Positions 12,515 through 24,900 of a DNA stretch of 64,000 nt are shown piece by piece. Source of the DNA: Spirodela intermedia (Eukaryota > Streptophyta > Magnoliopsida > Alismatales > Araceae); NCBI GenBank assembly GCA_902729315.2, contig LR746269.1, positions 3,916,001 to 3,980,000 on the forward strand, read 5' to 3'. Position 1 is the stretch's first letter. Every line of letters starts with the position of its first letter. The notes below the pieces were generated by a model. The model searched no databases. It was not told the DNA's origin and saw only the letters and a program-made list of their open reading frames with translations. Position numbers and translations under genes: made by a program.

Positions 12515-12524
12515 TATATAAATA
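12515..12524 (+). promoter_or_regulatory. Possible TATA box of the KOC1-like gene
   Basis: TATATAAATA lies at a plausible distance before a GC-rich stretch (about 12550-12837) that looks like a 5' UTR exon. A donor-like CGG|GTATGC follows at 12837/12838. The acceptor CCAACAG at 13903-13909 sits one base before the first coding ATG, so an untranslated first exon and a leader intron of about 1.07 kb are inferred. The assignment is positional only. Confidence 0.4.
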
Positions 12525-13910
12525 AAATGAAACAAAATAATGGTATTAGTGAAGAATCATCATTCAGGGGGGTTCTTTTGGCGAAAGAAGATCCTCCACC
12601 GTCCTCCGAAACCAGGCTCTCGCCCTTTCCGCTTCTTCCTTCTCCACCTCCCTCTCCTTCTGTTTTTCTTTTTCTTTTTGTGGAACCAGAGGGGATGAGC
12701 GCCAGAGTCCCATGTGGTTCTTCCTCCACTCCACACACGACTCCGCTCTCCGGATATTTAGGATCCTCTGTAGGCCGGATATAAGACGGGAGTGATCCTC
12801 GCCGAGGGTTCTCTGTCAGTCGGTTCTTCCCCGCCGGGTATGCAAGCATACTTGTTCGCGTTTGCTCCATGATTTATGGAGCCCCTCTTTGGGTTCCCAT
12901 TCTGCGGAACACCTCCCCGCTTCTGTTTTTCCATCGTGGGCGTTTACTTTCTGGTCGATGGGGGCTGGCTGGCTGGGTGATAAGTTCGTCGTTCTTGCAG
13001 ATGCAGAGGGGGGGGGGGGGGGTTCGTCTTCTATGAGTCGATTCAGTCAGCTGAGGTTTTCCCTGTATCTGATCTGTTATGTCCAATCTGACTCCGTGTG
13101 TCCCGTGTGCTGTATAAGTTTGGCTAATCTGATCTCATTCCTCCTGGGGTTGGTTGGTGGGGGGGCGTGATGGATGGGATCGGGAGATCATCTCAGGATT
13201 GGAATTGGATAAGTTTTAGGCTAAATAATCTCTCTTCCGGTCGACCTCATGATTTTAAACATTGGTATTCATGAACTTTATGGTAAGCGGATGCGTTTTC
13301 TCCCCAAGAAATGTTGGTTTTCCATGATTTCCTTGTTGCGGAGCTCGCTCGCAGATACCTTCTCGGCACCATGGTTATTATTTTCCTAGTTCCCGACTGT
13401 GCTGTGACGTTAATGTTTGACAATTTTGTTTTTGATGCTGGTTGGGTCAAATATTTCTGAATTGGGTTATGTAATAATTTAACCCTGTAAATATGATCTG
13501 AATCTTCATTGTATACCCAAATGTTTGGGAATTGGGTTCATAGAATAATCAGACCAGAAATTAGGCGCTGAATCCTTCATTTTTCCTTTTGCATAGTTTT
13601 GGGTTGGACTCCTACCCTAAATTCCCTTCTGAATCTTCATTTTATCATCTGGTTAAGTTTGGGTACCCATTCATTCTCTAGGAATGGAGATTTCTTAACT
13701 CACTAGAAAAAGGATCGCTATCTGCTTACTTACCATAAAATCCCTAAAAAATCTTAAATGCTTGGTGTCTTTAATTTTTTACATGATTTTTGCTCATAGC
13801 CAGCTTTTCAATTTCGCTTTTTCATTCTTTTCGGTGGTTATTTGTTCAATCTGTGAATTTCTTTTTGTCTAAGTTATTTAATGCTTAAATCTTTTTGTTT
13901 CCCCAACAGG

Positions 13911-14310
13911 ATGATGTCTGAGCCGAACTCCATGTCTCAACCTGCTGAGCCTTTTGAGTACATGTTATATGAGGGGGACCCTGATCATCTCAAGACCATC
14001 GTCTCCAGCCCCAGGCAGAAAAGCCCCCGAATTGACCCTGATGTGTTGAAGCTCACTCACCGCATTGGGCGGGGCCCCTTTGGTGATCTCTGGGTTGCAA
14101 CCCACCACCTCTTCAGCGACGACTATGATGAATACCACGAAGTTGCTGTCAAGATGCTGCACTTCATGAAGGAGGACCAAATCCCAGCCTTCCTCACCAG
14201 GTTTGACGAAGTATTCTTCAAATGCCAGGGCTTGCAGGGGGTTTGCCTTCTACAAGGCATCTCAAGGAAGATGGGCAAGGCAAGATCTTCTTCTCTCTCC
14301 CTCTAACCAA

Positions 14311-14346
<36 letters not shown>

Positions 14347-16909
14347 TGATCCTCGTTTATTCGTTGTTGTAGTCTCTGTTCTTCTAGCGGAGAAGGTTTC
14401 AATACAATCTTATTTACAGGTATGCATTGCCATGAAGTTTTATGAGGGCTCTGTGGGAGACAAAATGGCCCACCTGAGAGAAGGAAGGCTCCCGCTCTCT
14501 GATGCCTTGAGGTGAAGCCAGAGCTTTGATCCATCTTTGATGGTCTCATCTCTGGGAAGATGATTATCTGAAGAATCGTCGACATCTTAATCGCAGGTAT
14601 GGAATCGACCTGGCGCAGGGGATCATGGAGCTCCACTCGAGGGGAGTTCTAGTCCTTAATGTGAAGCCCTGCAATGCCCTCCTTGACGAGAACGACCGGG
14701 TTATCCTCGGAGACTTTGGGATCCCTCACCTCCTGCTTGATGTCTCTCCACCAAGCCCAGAGCTGGTGCAGAGGTTGGGGACTCCCCATTACATGGCCCC
14801 AGAGCAGTGGGAGCCGGAGGCCCGAGGGCCCGTCTCCTTTGAGACCGATTCGTGGGGGTTTGGGTGCTGTATCGTGGAGATGTTGACCGGTTCGCCGCCT
14901 TGGTGCGGGAAGTCGGCTGAGGAGGTGCGCCGCCTGGTTGCGGTGAAGCAGGAGAAGCCAGAGATCCCCAGGGGCCTGCCGCCGAAGGTGGAGGATGTTC
15001 TTCGCGGATGTTTCGAGTATGACCTCCGGGATCGACCTCTGATAGGAGACATCCTACGCACGTTTGAGAGGTACTCTTTCCCTCCGTCTACTCTCTGATG
15101 GCAACAAAATCTGTCCTTGATCATTTTCATCTGTGCCTTTGCAGGATTGGAAAAAGTTTTTTGAATGGAATTTTCTCTTGCTGAGATTCAATAGAAATAC
15201 TTGATATCGTGCATGGTTAGCGTAACGTGTTGGAATATTCTTACTTTCGGGGAAATAAATGAAACCCACCCTGCTATGCTATGCAGTTGGGGCCAGTTTG
15301 TTCATCTCCATGTATAGAAATTCTATGCATGAGACTCACCTGAAGAAATCAGTGAATGAATTCTTGGACTCTAATTAGAACAGTAAACTTGCACATTTTC
15401 TCAGATAGCAGTCAGTAATGTTGCATGCATAGTTAGTGCCTGCTTTTTCTTAAAGATTCCAATGGAATTTTTTATTTTCTCGTTTTTTTCTTTGGTATAT
15501 CCGGTTGATCTCATGTGAAACTAATGTAATTTAACGATCTATTAACATTTAAAAAAATAAAAAAAATGTATTTGCATCTAAATGGCTACCAGGATTGTTC
15601 CCGGACCTGAATTTAATCTGAAAAGTAATTTTTGATGCAATTATGTAGGGTGCGATGTGGTATCATCATTTATAAAATTTCTAACACTCGTTCATATTTT
15701 GTTTATCAATAAATTCGAATCATCATGATAATTGGTGACCATAATTATATAATCATCTAGCTAAAAAGAGATGAGCTCAGACGTATTTCCATGGATTTTT
15801 TGTCTCTTCTTATGTAGGGGTTTTTATCAGCTGAGAGGATAATATTTAGCGAGGTGTGATTTGATAGTAATGAATGATTAATCTTCAGTTTTATTGAAAT
15901 TTACAGTTGCAGAGGAGAGGTCGCCGACGATGGCGGTGGCGATGATTGGGGGATGAAGAAGATGAACCAGAAGGCGGCGAGCAAGTACAGCTACACTGAC
16001 TGGTCGCTCCTGAAGGACCGCCTCCTGGTGGGCGACACGGTGCGGTCCAGGAAGCCCAGGGACGTCCGCCGCCTCGAGAAGATGCAGGTCCCGGAGGGAA
16101 CGGTCGTTGGAGTGGAGAGCTCCGCCGGCGGCGGTGGCGCCGCCCAGGTCCTGGTGAGGGTTCGCGGGATCCACGGGCCGCTGAGGGTTTCCTCCGCCGC
16201 GCTGGAGAGGGTCTCCTTTGGCTTCGCGGCCGGCGACTGGGTCCGGATCCGGCGCGCCGTCGAGAAGCACTCCCTGGTGGGCGTCCTCCACTCGGTGGAC
16301 CGCGAGGGGCGGGCCGCCGTCGGTGTGGTCGGCTCTGCAGCGCTGTGGCGGGGCAGCTGCTCCGAGCTGGAGATGGCGGAGTGCTACTGCGTGGGGCAGT
16401 TCGTGCGGCTGAAGGGCCACCTCTCCGGCGGAGGGAGGTTCGGGGGGTGGCCGCGGCGGAGGGACGGCTCGTGGGTGACGGGGAGGATCTCGAAGGTGCT
16501 GCCCAACGCCTGCCTGGTCGTCGGCTTCCCCGGCCTGCTGAATTTCGCAGGGCCGGTGGAGGCGATGGCGGACGCGGCGGAGGTGGAGGCGGTGAGCTTC
16601 GAGGCCTGCGAGGGCGTCGCGGGAAAGTACCGTCACCTGGAGGACTTCCACTGGGCGGTGAGGCCGCTGGTGATGGTCCTCGGGCTGTTCGCCGCCCTGA
16701 AACTGGGGCTCCTCGTCGGCAAGGCGGGGAGGTCGTCGAGGCAGGCCAAGGGCGGTGGCGGGCCGGGGGCGGCGGCGACGGCGATGGAGAGGCAGCAGCA
16801 GGACGGACAGGGTGCGGGGAACCCTGCTTGGCTCCCCCCGCCCGTCGCTAATATTCTGTTCAGGGAAGGCTCTGCGGCTGCTCCTGCCCCCGCCGCCGCC
16901 GCTAGGTAA
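13911..16909 (+). CDS. KOC1: KOC1-like protein kinase with C-terminal membrane anchor
   Basis: Exons are 13911-14279, 14420-14511, 14597-15070 and 15913-16909 (acceptor could be 6 bases earlier); phase is kept and the protein is 643 residues. The kinase domain covers about 44-310: Gly loop GRGPFG (53-58), VAVK lysine 81, a catalytic loop reading LNVKPCN (Asn175 where Asp is usual), DFG at 193-195 and the APE-like MAPEQW. The C-terminal half (about 338-555) has Mind-bomb/KEG-like repeats with GDTVRSRK, VPEGTVVGV and GDWVRIR, then HLEDFHWAVRPL and a membrane span at about 561-580 with a basic Gly/Ala-rich tail. This order matches Arabidopsis KOC1 (At4g32250), a kinase of the chloroplast outer envelope reported to act on the protein import machinery. 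Intron 1 begins with GC. The last exon is very GC-rich. It converges with the proline-rich gene on the other strand. Confidence 0.9.
14280..14419 (+). other. GC-AG intron of the KOC1-like gene
   Basis: The exon boundary AAG|GCAAGA followed by TTTACAG|GTATGC joins MGK to VCIAMKF in phase 0, which fits the family sequence. No GT donor fits the conserved junction. AAG|GCAAG is the usual strong context of GC donors. The intron contains a (GA)n run at 14312-14344. Confidence 0.75.
14312..14344. repeat. (GA)n microsatellite inside a 140-base intron
   Basis: About 33 bases of GA repeat occupy nearly a quarter of the GC-AG intron of the KOC1-like gene. Confidence 0.95.
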
Positions 16910-17374
16910 GGTGGAAGGTCTATCCCGTCTATTACAGGCTCTCTCTCTCTCTTCCCTCCTCTCTCTTGCTGGAGACGGGGACTTGTCCTTGAGATCCAAT
17001 TCCACACGTAATTTATGCATTTGGATCACATAAGAAAGCGAGTTGCGTGCGTTTCATGTTGCTCATAAGAAAGGGTGCCCAGGGTTCCGACGGGCTGGTC
17101 CAGTGCCATTTGTTAGAGAGAGAGAGAGAGAGAGAGGAGGATGGCGGCACAGAGGGCCGGGTTCTGGGTCTTGCTTGAGGCTTGCCTTTGGAGGGCCCAG
17201 CCCGTTAAAACTCCAAGCGGATGGATGGCTTGTCGCTGATGGGGCTCGATTGCAAGCCGTATCAAAAAGAGTCGAGTCATCACATAGATTGCAGCAGGGA
17301 GAGCGTAAAAGACGTAGAGAGAGAGAAGCAGCAGGGAGTGAAGAACAGGAGGGGGAAAGAGAGAGAGTACAAGG
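16910..17374. other. Convergent intergenic spacer KOC1 / proline-rich gene
   Basis: This should hold the 3' UTRs of both genes. It contains CT (about 16938-16970) and GA (17117-17135) runs. No separate gene is visible. Confidence 0.6.
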
Positions 17375-17956
17375 TTAGTGGAGGGGAGGGCAGCGGAATC
17401 CAGGGGGGACGGACTTGCCGCAGCCAACGATGAGCTCGAGGGCGATAGGGAGTATGAGGTTGAGGTTAAGCAGCTTGGCGCGGATGGTGGTGCAGAGGCA
17501 GACGGCGGCGTCGAGCCCCGCCAGGCCTTGGATCAGCGGGCAGCACTTCTCCTTCACCTCCCTCCCAATTATCACGTGCACCAGGCCGCTCAGCAGGTCC
17601 ACGCACGCCCCCAGCTTCAGGGCGTCGATTGGGCACTGCCCCACCGCCGGCGACGGCGGCGGGGACGGCCCTACAGGCGGCGCAGGGGGGGCAACTGGTG
17701 CAACCGGAGGCGATGGAGCGGGGTACGGCGGCGGCGGCGGGGGCGGCGCGGGCGGCGGCGGAATCTGGGGCGGTGCCGACGGCGGACGCGGGGGCTTGAC
17801 TGGCGGGCGCGGCGGCTTGACTGGTGGCTTGTGGGGGGGCTTCGCGTGGGGGGGTTTGATCTTGGGGGGATGTTTGGGGGGGTGACATGGCGGGCCGCAG
17901 GCGAGGCTCATCAAGAGATTGGAAAGGAGAAGGATGGCTACCACATGTTTCCCCAT
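17375..17956 (-). CDS. Hybrid proline-rich protein (HyPRP) with 8-cysteine domain
   Basis: A single exon of 193 codons. Residues 1-20 form a signal peptide (MGKHVVAILLLSNLLMSLAC). Residues about 21-105 are a Pro-rich domain with repeated KPP, RPPVKPP and PPAPPPPPPP units, resembling an extensible cell-wall segment. Residues 106-193 form the hydrophobic 8CM fold of the lipid-transfer/seed-storage superfamily, with all eight cysteines in the expected order: C108, C118, C138-C139, C153-x-C155, C179, C189. Members are secreted to the cell wall or membrane-wall interface; individual roles vary (development, cold and defence) and cannot be read from sequence. The start is fixed by the signal peptide. 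A minus-strand TATA box (18087-18096) and a CT-rich leader lie upstream. The open frames over it on the plus strand are composition shadows. Confidence 0.93.
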   Translation of the reverse strand: MGKHVVAILLLSNLLMSLACGPPCHPPKHPPKIKPPHAKPPHKPPVKPPRPPVKPPRPPSAPPQIPPPPAPPPPPPPYPAPSPPVAPVAPPAPPVGPSPPPSPAVGQCPIDALKLGACVDLLSGLVHVIIGREVKEKCCPLIQGLAGLDAAVCLCTTIRAKLLNLNLILPIALELIVGCGKSVPPGFRCPPLH

Positions 17957-18004
17957 GGCGAGATCAACAAGGCACTCCTGCGATGACCAACAGAGAGAAC
18001 ATCA

Positions 18005-18006
<2 letters not shown>

Positions 18007-18039
<33 letters not shown>

Positions 18040-18040
18040 T
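18007..18040. repeat. (GA)n tract in the leader of the proline-rich gene
   Basis: GA repeat on +, hence (CT)n in the transcript sense, 50-85 bases before the ATG at 17956 and downstream of the TATA box, so it lies in the 5' UTR. Confidence 0.9.
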
Positions 18041-18086
18041 GAAGGGGAAGGGGAGAGTATTAGTGAATAGAGGGGGCTGAGTATAC

Positions 18087-18096
18087 ATTTATAAGG
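18087..18096 (-). promoter_or_regulatory. TATA box of the proline-rich gene
   Basis: The minus strand reads CCTTATAAAT about 130 bases upstream of the ATG. Transcription would start near 18055 and give a short CT-rich leader. Confidence 0.65.
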
Positions 18097-18149
18097 CCGG
18101 GCATGCATGTAGTCGTCCGCTTTGTTTCCCTACTGGGCTTACAGCACAC

Positions 18150-21100
18150 TAAATGAGAGTCTTGTCCCCTCTCTCTCTCTACAGTTGTGCTCTGGCAACC
18201 TTACTGAGACTCTAGCGACGGACGCCACACGAAGGACGCACCCAGCTCTGGTCTACGTGAGAGAAATGAGACAGGTTGGGTTTGGATTCCAAGAAGTTTT
18301 GTCCGTGAAGACAGTCTGCTCACTGAGTGCAACCCGTGATTCCCCAGTGTCCGTGTGTTTGTGTTTGACACAACGAGAGAGAGAGAGAGATGAAAGGGTC
18401 GGTTCGTGTCGAAGGGAAAGACCTGCTGCTAAAGTAGTCTTTCTCTATCTGTTCCGTGACTCGAGCGGTCTCTCTCTCTCTCTGGAACAATACAGTGATC
18501 ATCCCGACTTGTGAAGCTGAATAGGGGAGGCCTCACATAGTTCGTAAGCCATCGTTCGATACGTACGCATGGTACATTTCGCAAGGGTCAAGCCCAGCCA
18601 GGGAGATTTTCTTAGAGTATTCTCGACTATCTTTTCCCCACATTCATCGACAATCTTAGTAAGGCCTCATATATAAAATAATGCTGAGATGCACATAGTA
18701 TTAACTGCATAGAAATGGATCCTGACTTAATGGGACTAACATCGATTAAAATCTGTATTCAGAGACAGTTTTGCACATCAAAATAAGTAACTTCCTTAAT
18801 GTGAAGTTGTCTTGAAGGTAATAGAAAAAACGATGGAAAGGTATAAATTGGTTGTTGCCAAAACTTTCAGCTTCTAGTAGTCAAGAAACCCTACCCAACC
18901 ATACATGCCATGCATAGTAGGGGCATTAAACATAAGCTTCATGAATAACTAAAACGCTGAACTTTGAAGAGTGGCCCATAAATGAATGCATACTTTAAAA
19001 GCTTTTTGAATTTGAGTTATGCTCTTCTCTTTTGCGCTCAAAACTGTGTAAGTGAATAAAATAGTAGGGGTAAAATTTAAATGGCAAAATGAAAAAAAAT
19101 GGTTGTTGAGGTTATGTGTAGTAAATCCCTAACTAACAAGAGAGGCGACCCCCTAACAGAAAATGTAGATGACAGAGGCCATTGAGGGTTACAAGAACTA
19201 ACTGTTAGGAAATCAAAAAATTCCCGAAAGCTAGTTGGAAATATGGTAAAACATAGTTGCAAAGAAAATTGGTTACAAGAAACCTGTATCTTCAAGGTTG
19301 TTACCTGGGTCTTCAATGCCTTCAGCCTAGTCACTTCACTCTTTTGAAGCTTCTGTTCTGCATTTTTTTATTTTTTTTCAGTATGCACATCTAAATTAAT
19401 TTCGTACACATTAAGTATATTAAGAAGTCGGATGTCAACTAGAAGAATGACGAAGCTCATTGATGAAAGTTTTCAAGCTTAGTACTGCTTAACTCTCTAT
19501 TTTAAAAGAATAAAATGAAGACTATAACATATTAATTATTTAGATGACAATCTCATAGAGTAAAAAAGACATTTAAGAATTACCATGGATCCTACTTTAC
19601 ACTTCTAATGAAAATGTGAATTAAGATTGTCATAAGTGAAAGTGCCCAATTTTTTACCATACAATCATATGCCATTTTCTTAGATTTTGAGATGTTATGC
19701 ATTCAATCTTACAACATTTGCATCTCATTCTTTGGTTAACATATCATTTTTGAATCTACCATGATTCACTAGAATCAACTTACATTATTCTTGTGTTATG
19801 CATCAGGAAACCTCTTTTGGAGGCAAATCATTAACCCCGAAAAATGCAAGGCAGAAGATGCATATTTTTCCTTATCTTAAAATTTCATGTTTTTTTATCT
19901 CCAGCATAGTGAATGCATTTTGATATCAATGGCCTCAGAACACATTATAACGCTAAAAGATCTTGAAGATAAAAAGTTAAAATAGACAATGCATAACAAT
20001 GGGAGGACATTTCTTGGGGAAAAGGGCCAGTTCTAAGGTTCTTTTAATGTTTACTTAATGAAGATCCCATCCAAGCGTTTTTGGCTAAGCTCTAGGCTCT
20101 ACTTAGTCAAACCTTTTTTTTAATCGATGGATGCATATCTGTCCTTTATCATCATCCACATGTAGTTGTTTAAAAAGTACACTGCAGTTTACCAGCTGTT
20201 TAATGTGTCAATTTTGTGCTTTGACTTGGTGTGTTGAACATATATTATCATTGCACATATTTTCTATTGTTTCTGTATCTATCTTTTAGATAAAAAATCA
20301 CATCATAAAATACTTTCAGTCTTTGGTAGCCATAACATAATGAGGAAGGAACCTTCTCCATCAGCTTTTTTTGCATTTTAAAGTAGTTGGTCACCTACTA
20401 TTCAGGACTCAAGACTGAAGGTAAGTCTCTTTGATCATTTGTTTCTCACATTCTCCATCAACAAATTTCATTTTTTTTACTTCATATTAATTAAATCATT
20501 GAGGAATCCAGAAGGTAAGACGAACATATTCAGTTTCAGTTATATTTCGTCTCTAAAACTTGTAGAGATTTCTTTATTCAATTGTTCCCAAGAGAAAGTA
20601 AAGACAAGTAGCATACTGCATTCTCAATGAATTCTTTTATCTACTTGGCTTCTATCCTTTTGTAAATTTCGTCTATGAACTGCACAATAGGCATACGTCA
20701 TACACAACTATTTTTTATATAGAAGACGTAATATAGAGGAACTCCCAACTAAATAAATTTATTTCTTATTTCTTATTTTTCTTGTTGTATGAGGGGATCA
20801 TTGGAATTTCTCCACATTAAAAGAGACTCAGAAGGAAACACTGAAAAATGTAGAAATGCGATCAAATCGGAGAAGATCTAATTTAACTGAAAATATCATT
20901 TTTATGTTTTCTCTATATTTTATCTTATTTTTTAACCAGAAAAGTTTCCACCAACTTTGAAAATCATTTCACTTCAAAAATATTTTTATGAGTAGCATAA
21001 AATAGTGCGGGCATGTTGCACCTTAACAGTCAACTATATCCATTTTCGTTCCCTTGCAGCATTTTATCTAAAACTACAAAAGTGTGAAAGACATGAGAAG

Positions 21101-21980
21101 TGAATGATGATAGATTTGTAGTTGTCACAACTAGAAGTATTTGCATACATTCCATAATTTTCTTATTTATAAGTATGAGAAATGTAATTTTCTTAATTTA
21201 AAGTGGGAGGAGAAATCCTTTGCACCATTATGACATTTACTACGATATCTTCATTTTCCTAAATTATCATGCCAAGTATGCACAAGAGAATACTCTCAAT
21301 TAGACATAACAAAAGTGAAAATATATAGGTTCAGAATAACAGGTTGACTATTTATTCATTGAAACATGCTTAGAGGTCTATTCTTTCAGGTTAAAATTTT
21401 TTAAGAATAGCAAATGAAATAAAATAAAATAAAATGAGATTGTCCAGTCCTTGGGAAAATAATTATTTTCTAAGAGAGAATAACTTATGCCCAAATGGAA
21501 TCTCTTATCTTCTGGATGAAAGAGAGAACAAGCTATAATCATGACCCATGCAAATGCCACTGTGTGAGTATCCTATAGATCACTTTCGTCTTTAATGACA
21601 ATCCTAGAGGGTGTACCCATTTAGGAAAGATATTAGTCTGAGACGAATAAGACGGACTTCAAAGCTGGATGCAGTACCAATCTCTAGAACACAAGAAAAG
21701 AGGTAATTCTTGAAATTTTATTATCGTGAGAATATGGGGCCATATCATCATTTTATTTCACTGAAAATCAGCGCCTGTATAAATGAATACTATCGTATCC
21801 TTGTACAATCTACAAGGCCCGAATTGACCTGAGAATCCCGACCACATTGAACCAAAAAACAGGATACGCCATAATCAAGTCATTTAGAACTAAACCTCCC
21901 TCCAACCAACCCCTGGAACCCGCCCACATCAGCACAAAATTTGGGGGTTTGGGCGCTTTTTACCGACCTGCCGCAGGATT
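18150..21980. other. Intergenic, AT-rich
   Basis: No exon with domain support was found on either strand. The region holds CT/GA runs (about 18374-18392 and 18469-18482) and low-complexity A/T stretches. The last few hundred bases should include the 3' UTR of the CUE gene. Confidence 0.6.
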
Positions 21981-24900
21981 TCAGAAGATATCAGGGTGGA
22001 ACCTGCCGGGCATTGAGCTGCCCTGCTGAGCCTGCCTCAGATGCATTGACAAACTGTAGTTGTTGATCTGCAGAGGGGCAGAGGTGTTCAGAAAGCCGAT
22101 ATCAAGAGATCTTTGGGAGGACAGTCTGTCTAATGGCGAGTGTGAGTTACTCACCTCGAGCGTCTGTATCTGCTGCTGGTACTGTGCCACTAGCTCCCTC
22201 AGATGCTGGAGCTCTTGGTTCCCTTGGAGGGCTTTCATCTGCAGCTCCCTCTGGCGTTCGTGCTGGATTGCCACGGCCCTCTTCAGAATGTTGTTATCGC
22301 GGAGGAGCCCCTCAACTTGCTCCTTCAGGATCATGTTTTCCTGTCTCAGAAGGAAACGCAGATACCAAAATTAGTAAGAATAGAGGCAGAATTTGGGGAT
22401 CAAGAGAGATGGGATGATGAACAGGAAGGAATCGAACGCAGTTGAGTTTGAATGCATATGAGCTTTACTTCGCCAAAGCTTTGTGCTGCTTTGGTGGTGG
22501 CCTCAGCCATGATCGATTTCTCCAGGACCTCCAGCACGCTTGATGCACGAGCCCTGGCATCATTGATGTCTGTGGCGTTCATCATTTCCCTCACAAGCTG
22601 CTCGACCCATTCGGAGCCACCTGCAGGAAGATTCAGACAACATGCGGTTTCAGAGACTGCACTCTCTCCCCACAACCACCCAGAACATATGAGATGTTAC
22701 AGGTAATGCTAAGCAGTTACAGGTAATCTCATCCTGAAAGATGTTTCTGATTTACCCGATTCATGTGTCAGACAAGAAGATCATGGAATTGCACTTAACA
22801 GCAACAAAGCATTTAACAAGATTCATGCACAGCATACTAATACATTAATGAGCAGAATTAAGCACGATATACAATTCTTCTAGACAGCATTCATGATCTT
22901 TTGTGTGGACACATTTAAAACTCCTTGGCAGAGCATTGTTGATGAGAAGCTGGCAACACAAGAGCCACCCCACAAAAAAACCTCATCAAAGTATAAGAAA
23001 AAACAGTATAGATTCTACAGAGAATTTATAGAAATACGCTCTTGGAAGCGTAATTTCACATTTAAAAAAGCAATATTAAGGATCAGATGCTAATCAGAAT
23101 ACAAAGAAAAAGACTATCCCTTGTAAAAAATTTAATGAGAAAGATGTTACACATATAAATGTATGACTATTCTGAAAGGAAACACCTTTACAGTGCTTTT
23201 GCCACAAATACAACCCTTTTTTTTCATATTCTATGCGCTTCTGTGATCCATCTGATAGTGGGATGCTTATCTGCTATGATCTTTATCAGACCTTTTTTTT
23301 ACAAGGGTCTACATGCGATGTTTATTCTTCTGGATTTCTTACATTTCTCAGCTTATTCTTCTGTGATACATTTCTCAGTTTCTAGCTTTTTTTTACATAT
23401 TCTATGCGTTTCTGTGATCGATCTCATAGTGGGATCCTTATCTGCTATCGGTCTTTATCAGACATTTTTTCTTACAAGGGTCTAAATGCGGTGTTTATTC
23501 TTGTGGATTTCTTACACTTCTCAGTATTCTCATTTTGGCTCTTAATGGTGCCGCATTTAATATCCTAACCTGTTTTTAAAAAAAATACTTACACCGTTGC
23601 ATTTTCACTGGAGAAACAGAAAAATGAACCGTCCCATAACTTTAGACTATTTTGAAGGCAAGGATGAAAGCCAGATTTTTTTTCAATATTCTACCTGTCT
23701 CCCTTCACCAATTCAATGACCATATCTTGAATGCCTTTAGTCTTGCCGAAAAAGACATAATATAACATGATGAAAATGCAGTGAAATGAAGAAATTTTAG
23801 AGAAAAAGGTAAAAATAAAACAGCCACGAGTAGTATCAAACGAAGTCTAGTGGCTCAAAAATAATGATAAACAAAGATAACAAGATTGAAAACAAAGGAT
23901 TTATTGAGCACCTTCTGAATTGAAGTTTTCCTTAGTTGATCTGCAACGAAACTCCTCTAAACTCTTGATGGCAGAATCCAGATCATTGCCATAAGCTTCC
24001 AATTCTCTTTCAAGAACCTGAAAACAAGATTTCACAAGCCAATAAGGAAGTTATCATAAGTAAGAAGTGAAATTCCTCAAAAGAATCATGACCCAGTGGC
24101 TGATTAAAACACACAAATTCTAATAAAGTTGAGTTAGAAAGATTAACATAAGATTTATGAAAACAAAGAGAAATCCTGGTACCAATCAATTAGAGGTTTG
24201 AAAAGAAAAAATTAGAGTAGTATCAATTAGAGGATTGGTACCAGGATTAAAAAGAACAAAATAAGTTCAATAGACATCAGCCAATTAGAGGTTTGAAAAT
24301 AGACCAGCTATTCTGGAGTGGGGGCACTGGCATGTTCACGTTTCTTATCAATCCAAGAAAAAAGCAGATCCAAGCAGTTAACTGGGAGAGAGATTAATAC
24401 ATAATAAAAAAAACTGACCTTGAAAGAAAAAAAATTTCGTTATTCAATAAACATGGATCATTAATTTCGAAAAACAATTCTACAAGATTTCCCTGGCATA
24501 GTTCCAACTATTTCCAGTCCATTTATTTGGAATTAATTTGAATGTAAATTCAAACTCATTATTATACATGCATGCAGCTAGATATAATATGCTTCCCTTC
24601 TTTAAAAAATATTATTTCTGTAGTTTCTATTTACATTTGTACTGAAATCTGACATTATAAAAAAACTATTTCCAATCTATCACCAAATGCTAACCTAAAA
24701 CCCTACCAGGCAGGATGTACGGGAACAAACCCAATTCAAAGAAACCGTAGTAAAAAAATATTTAACAGTAAGAACTGACTAGTAAGCGGCAAAAGTCTAA
24801 CAACGAGATTAAGTACAATTTCCGAAACAAAAAAAGAGGTTTCAAAATCATGTCCAAATCTTAGGTCACAATTACTCGTTCAATCTGATTTTAAACAGAG

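Noticed and set aside
15071-15170. KOC1-like kinase ending after exon 3 at 15098
   Set aside because: The open end (YSFPPSTL) is intron sequence. The next exon at 15913 continues the KOC1 family sequence in phase, including the membrane anchor.
17378-17986. Long plus-strand frames over the proline-rich gene
   Set aside because: They are GC-rich antisense shadows. The minus frame has a signal peptide and all eight ordered cysteines.
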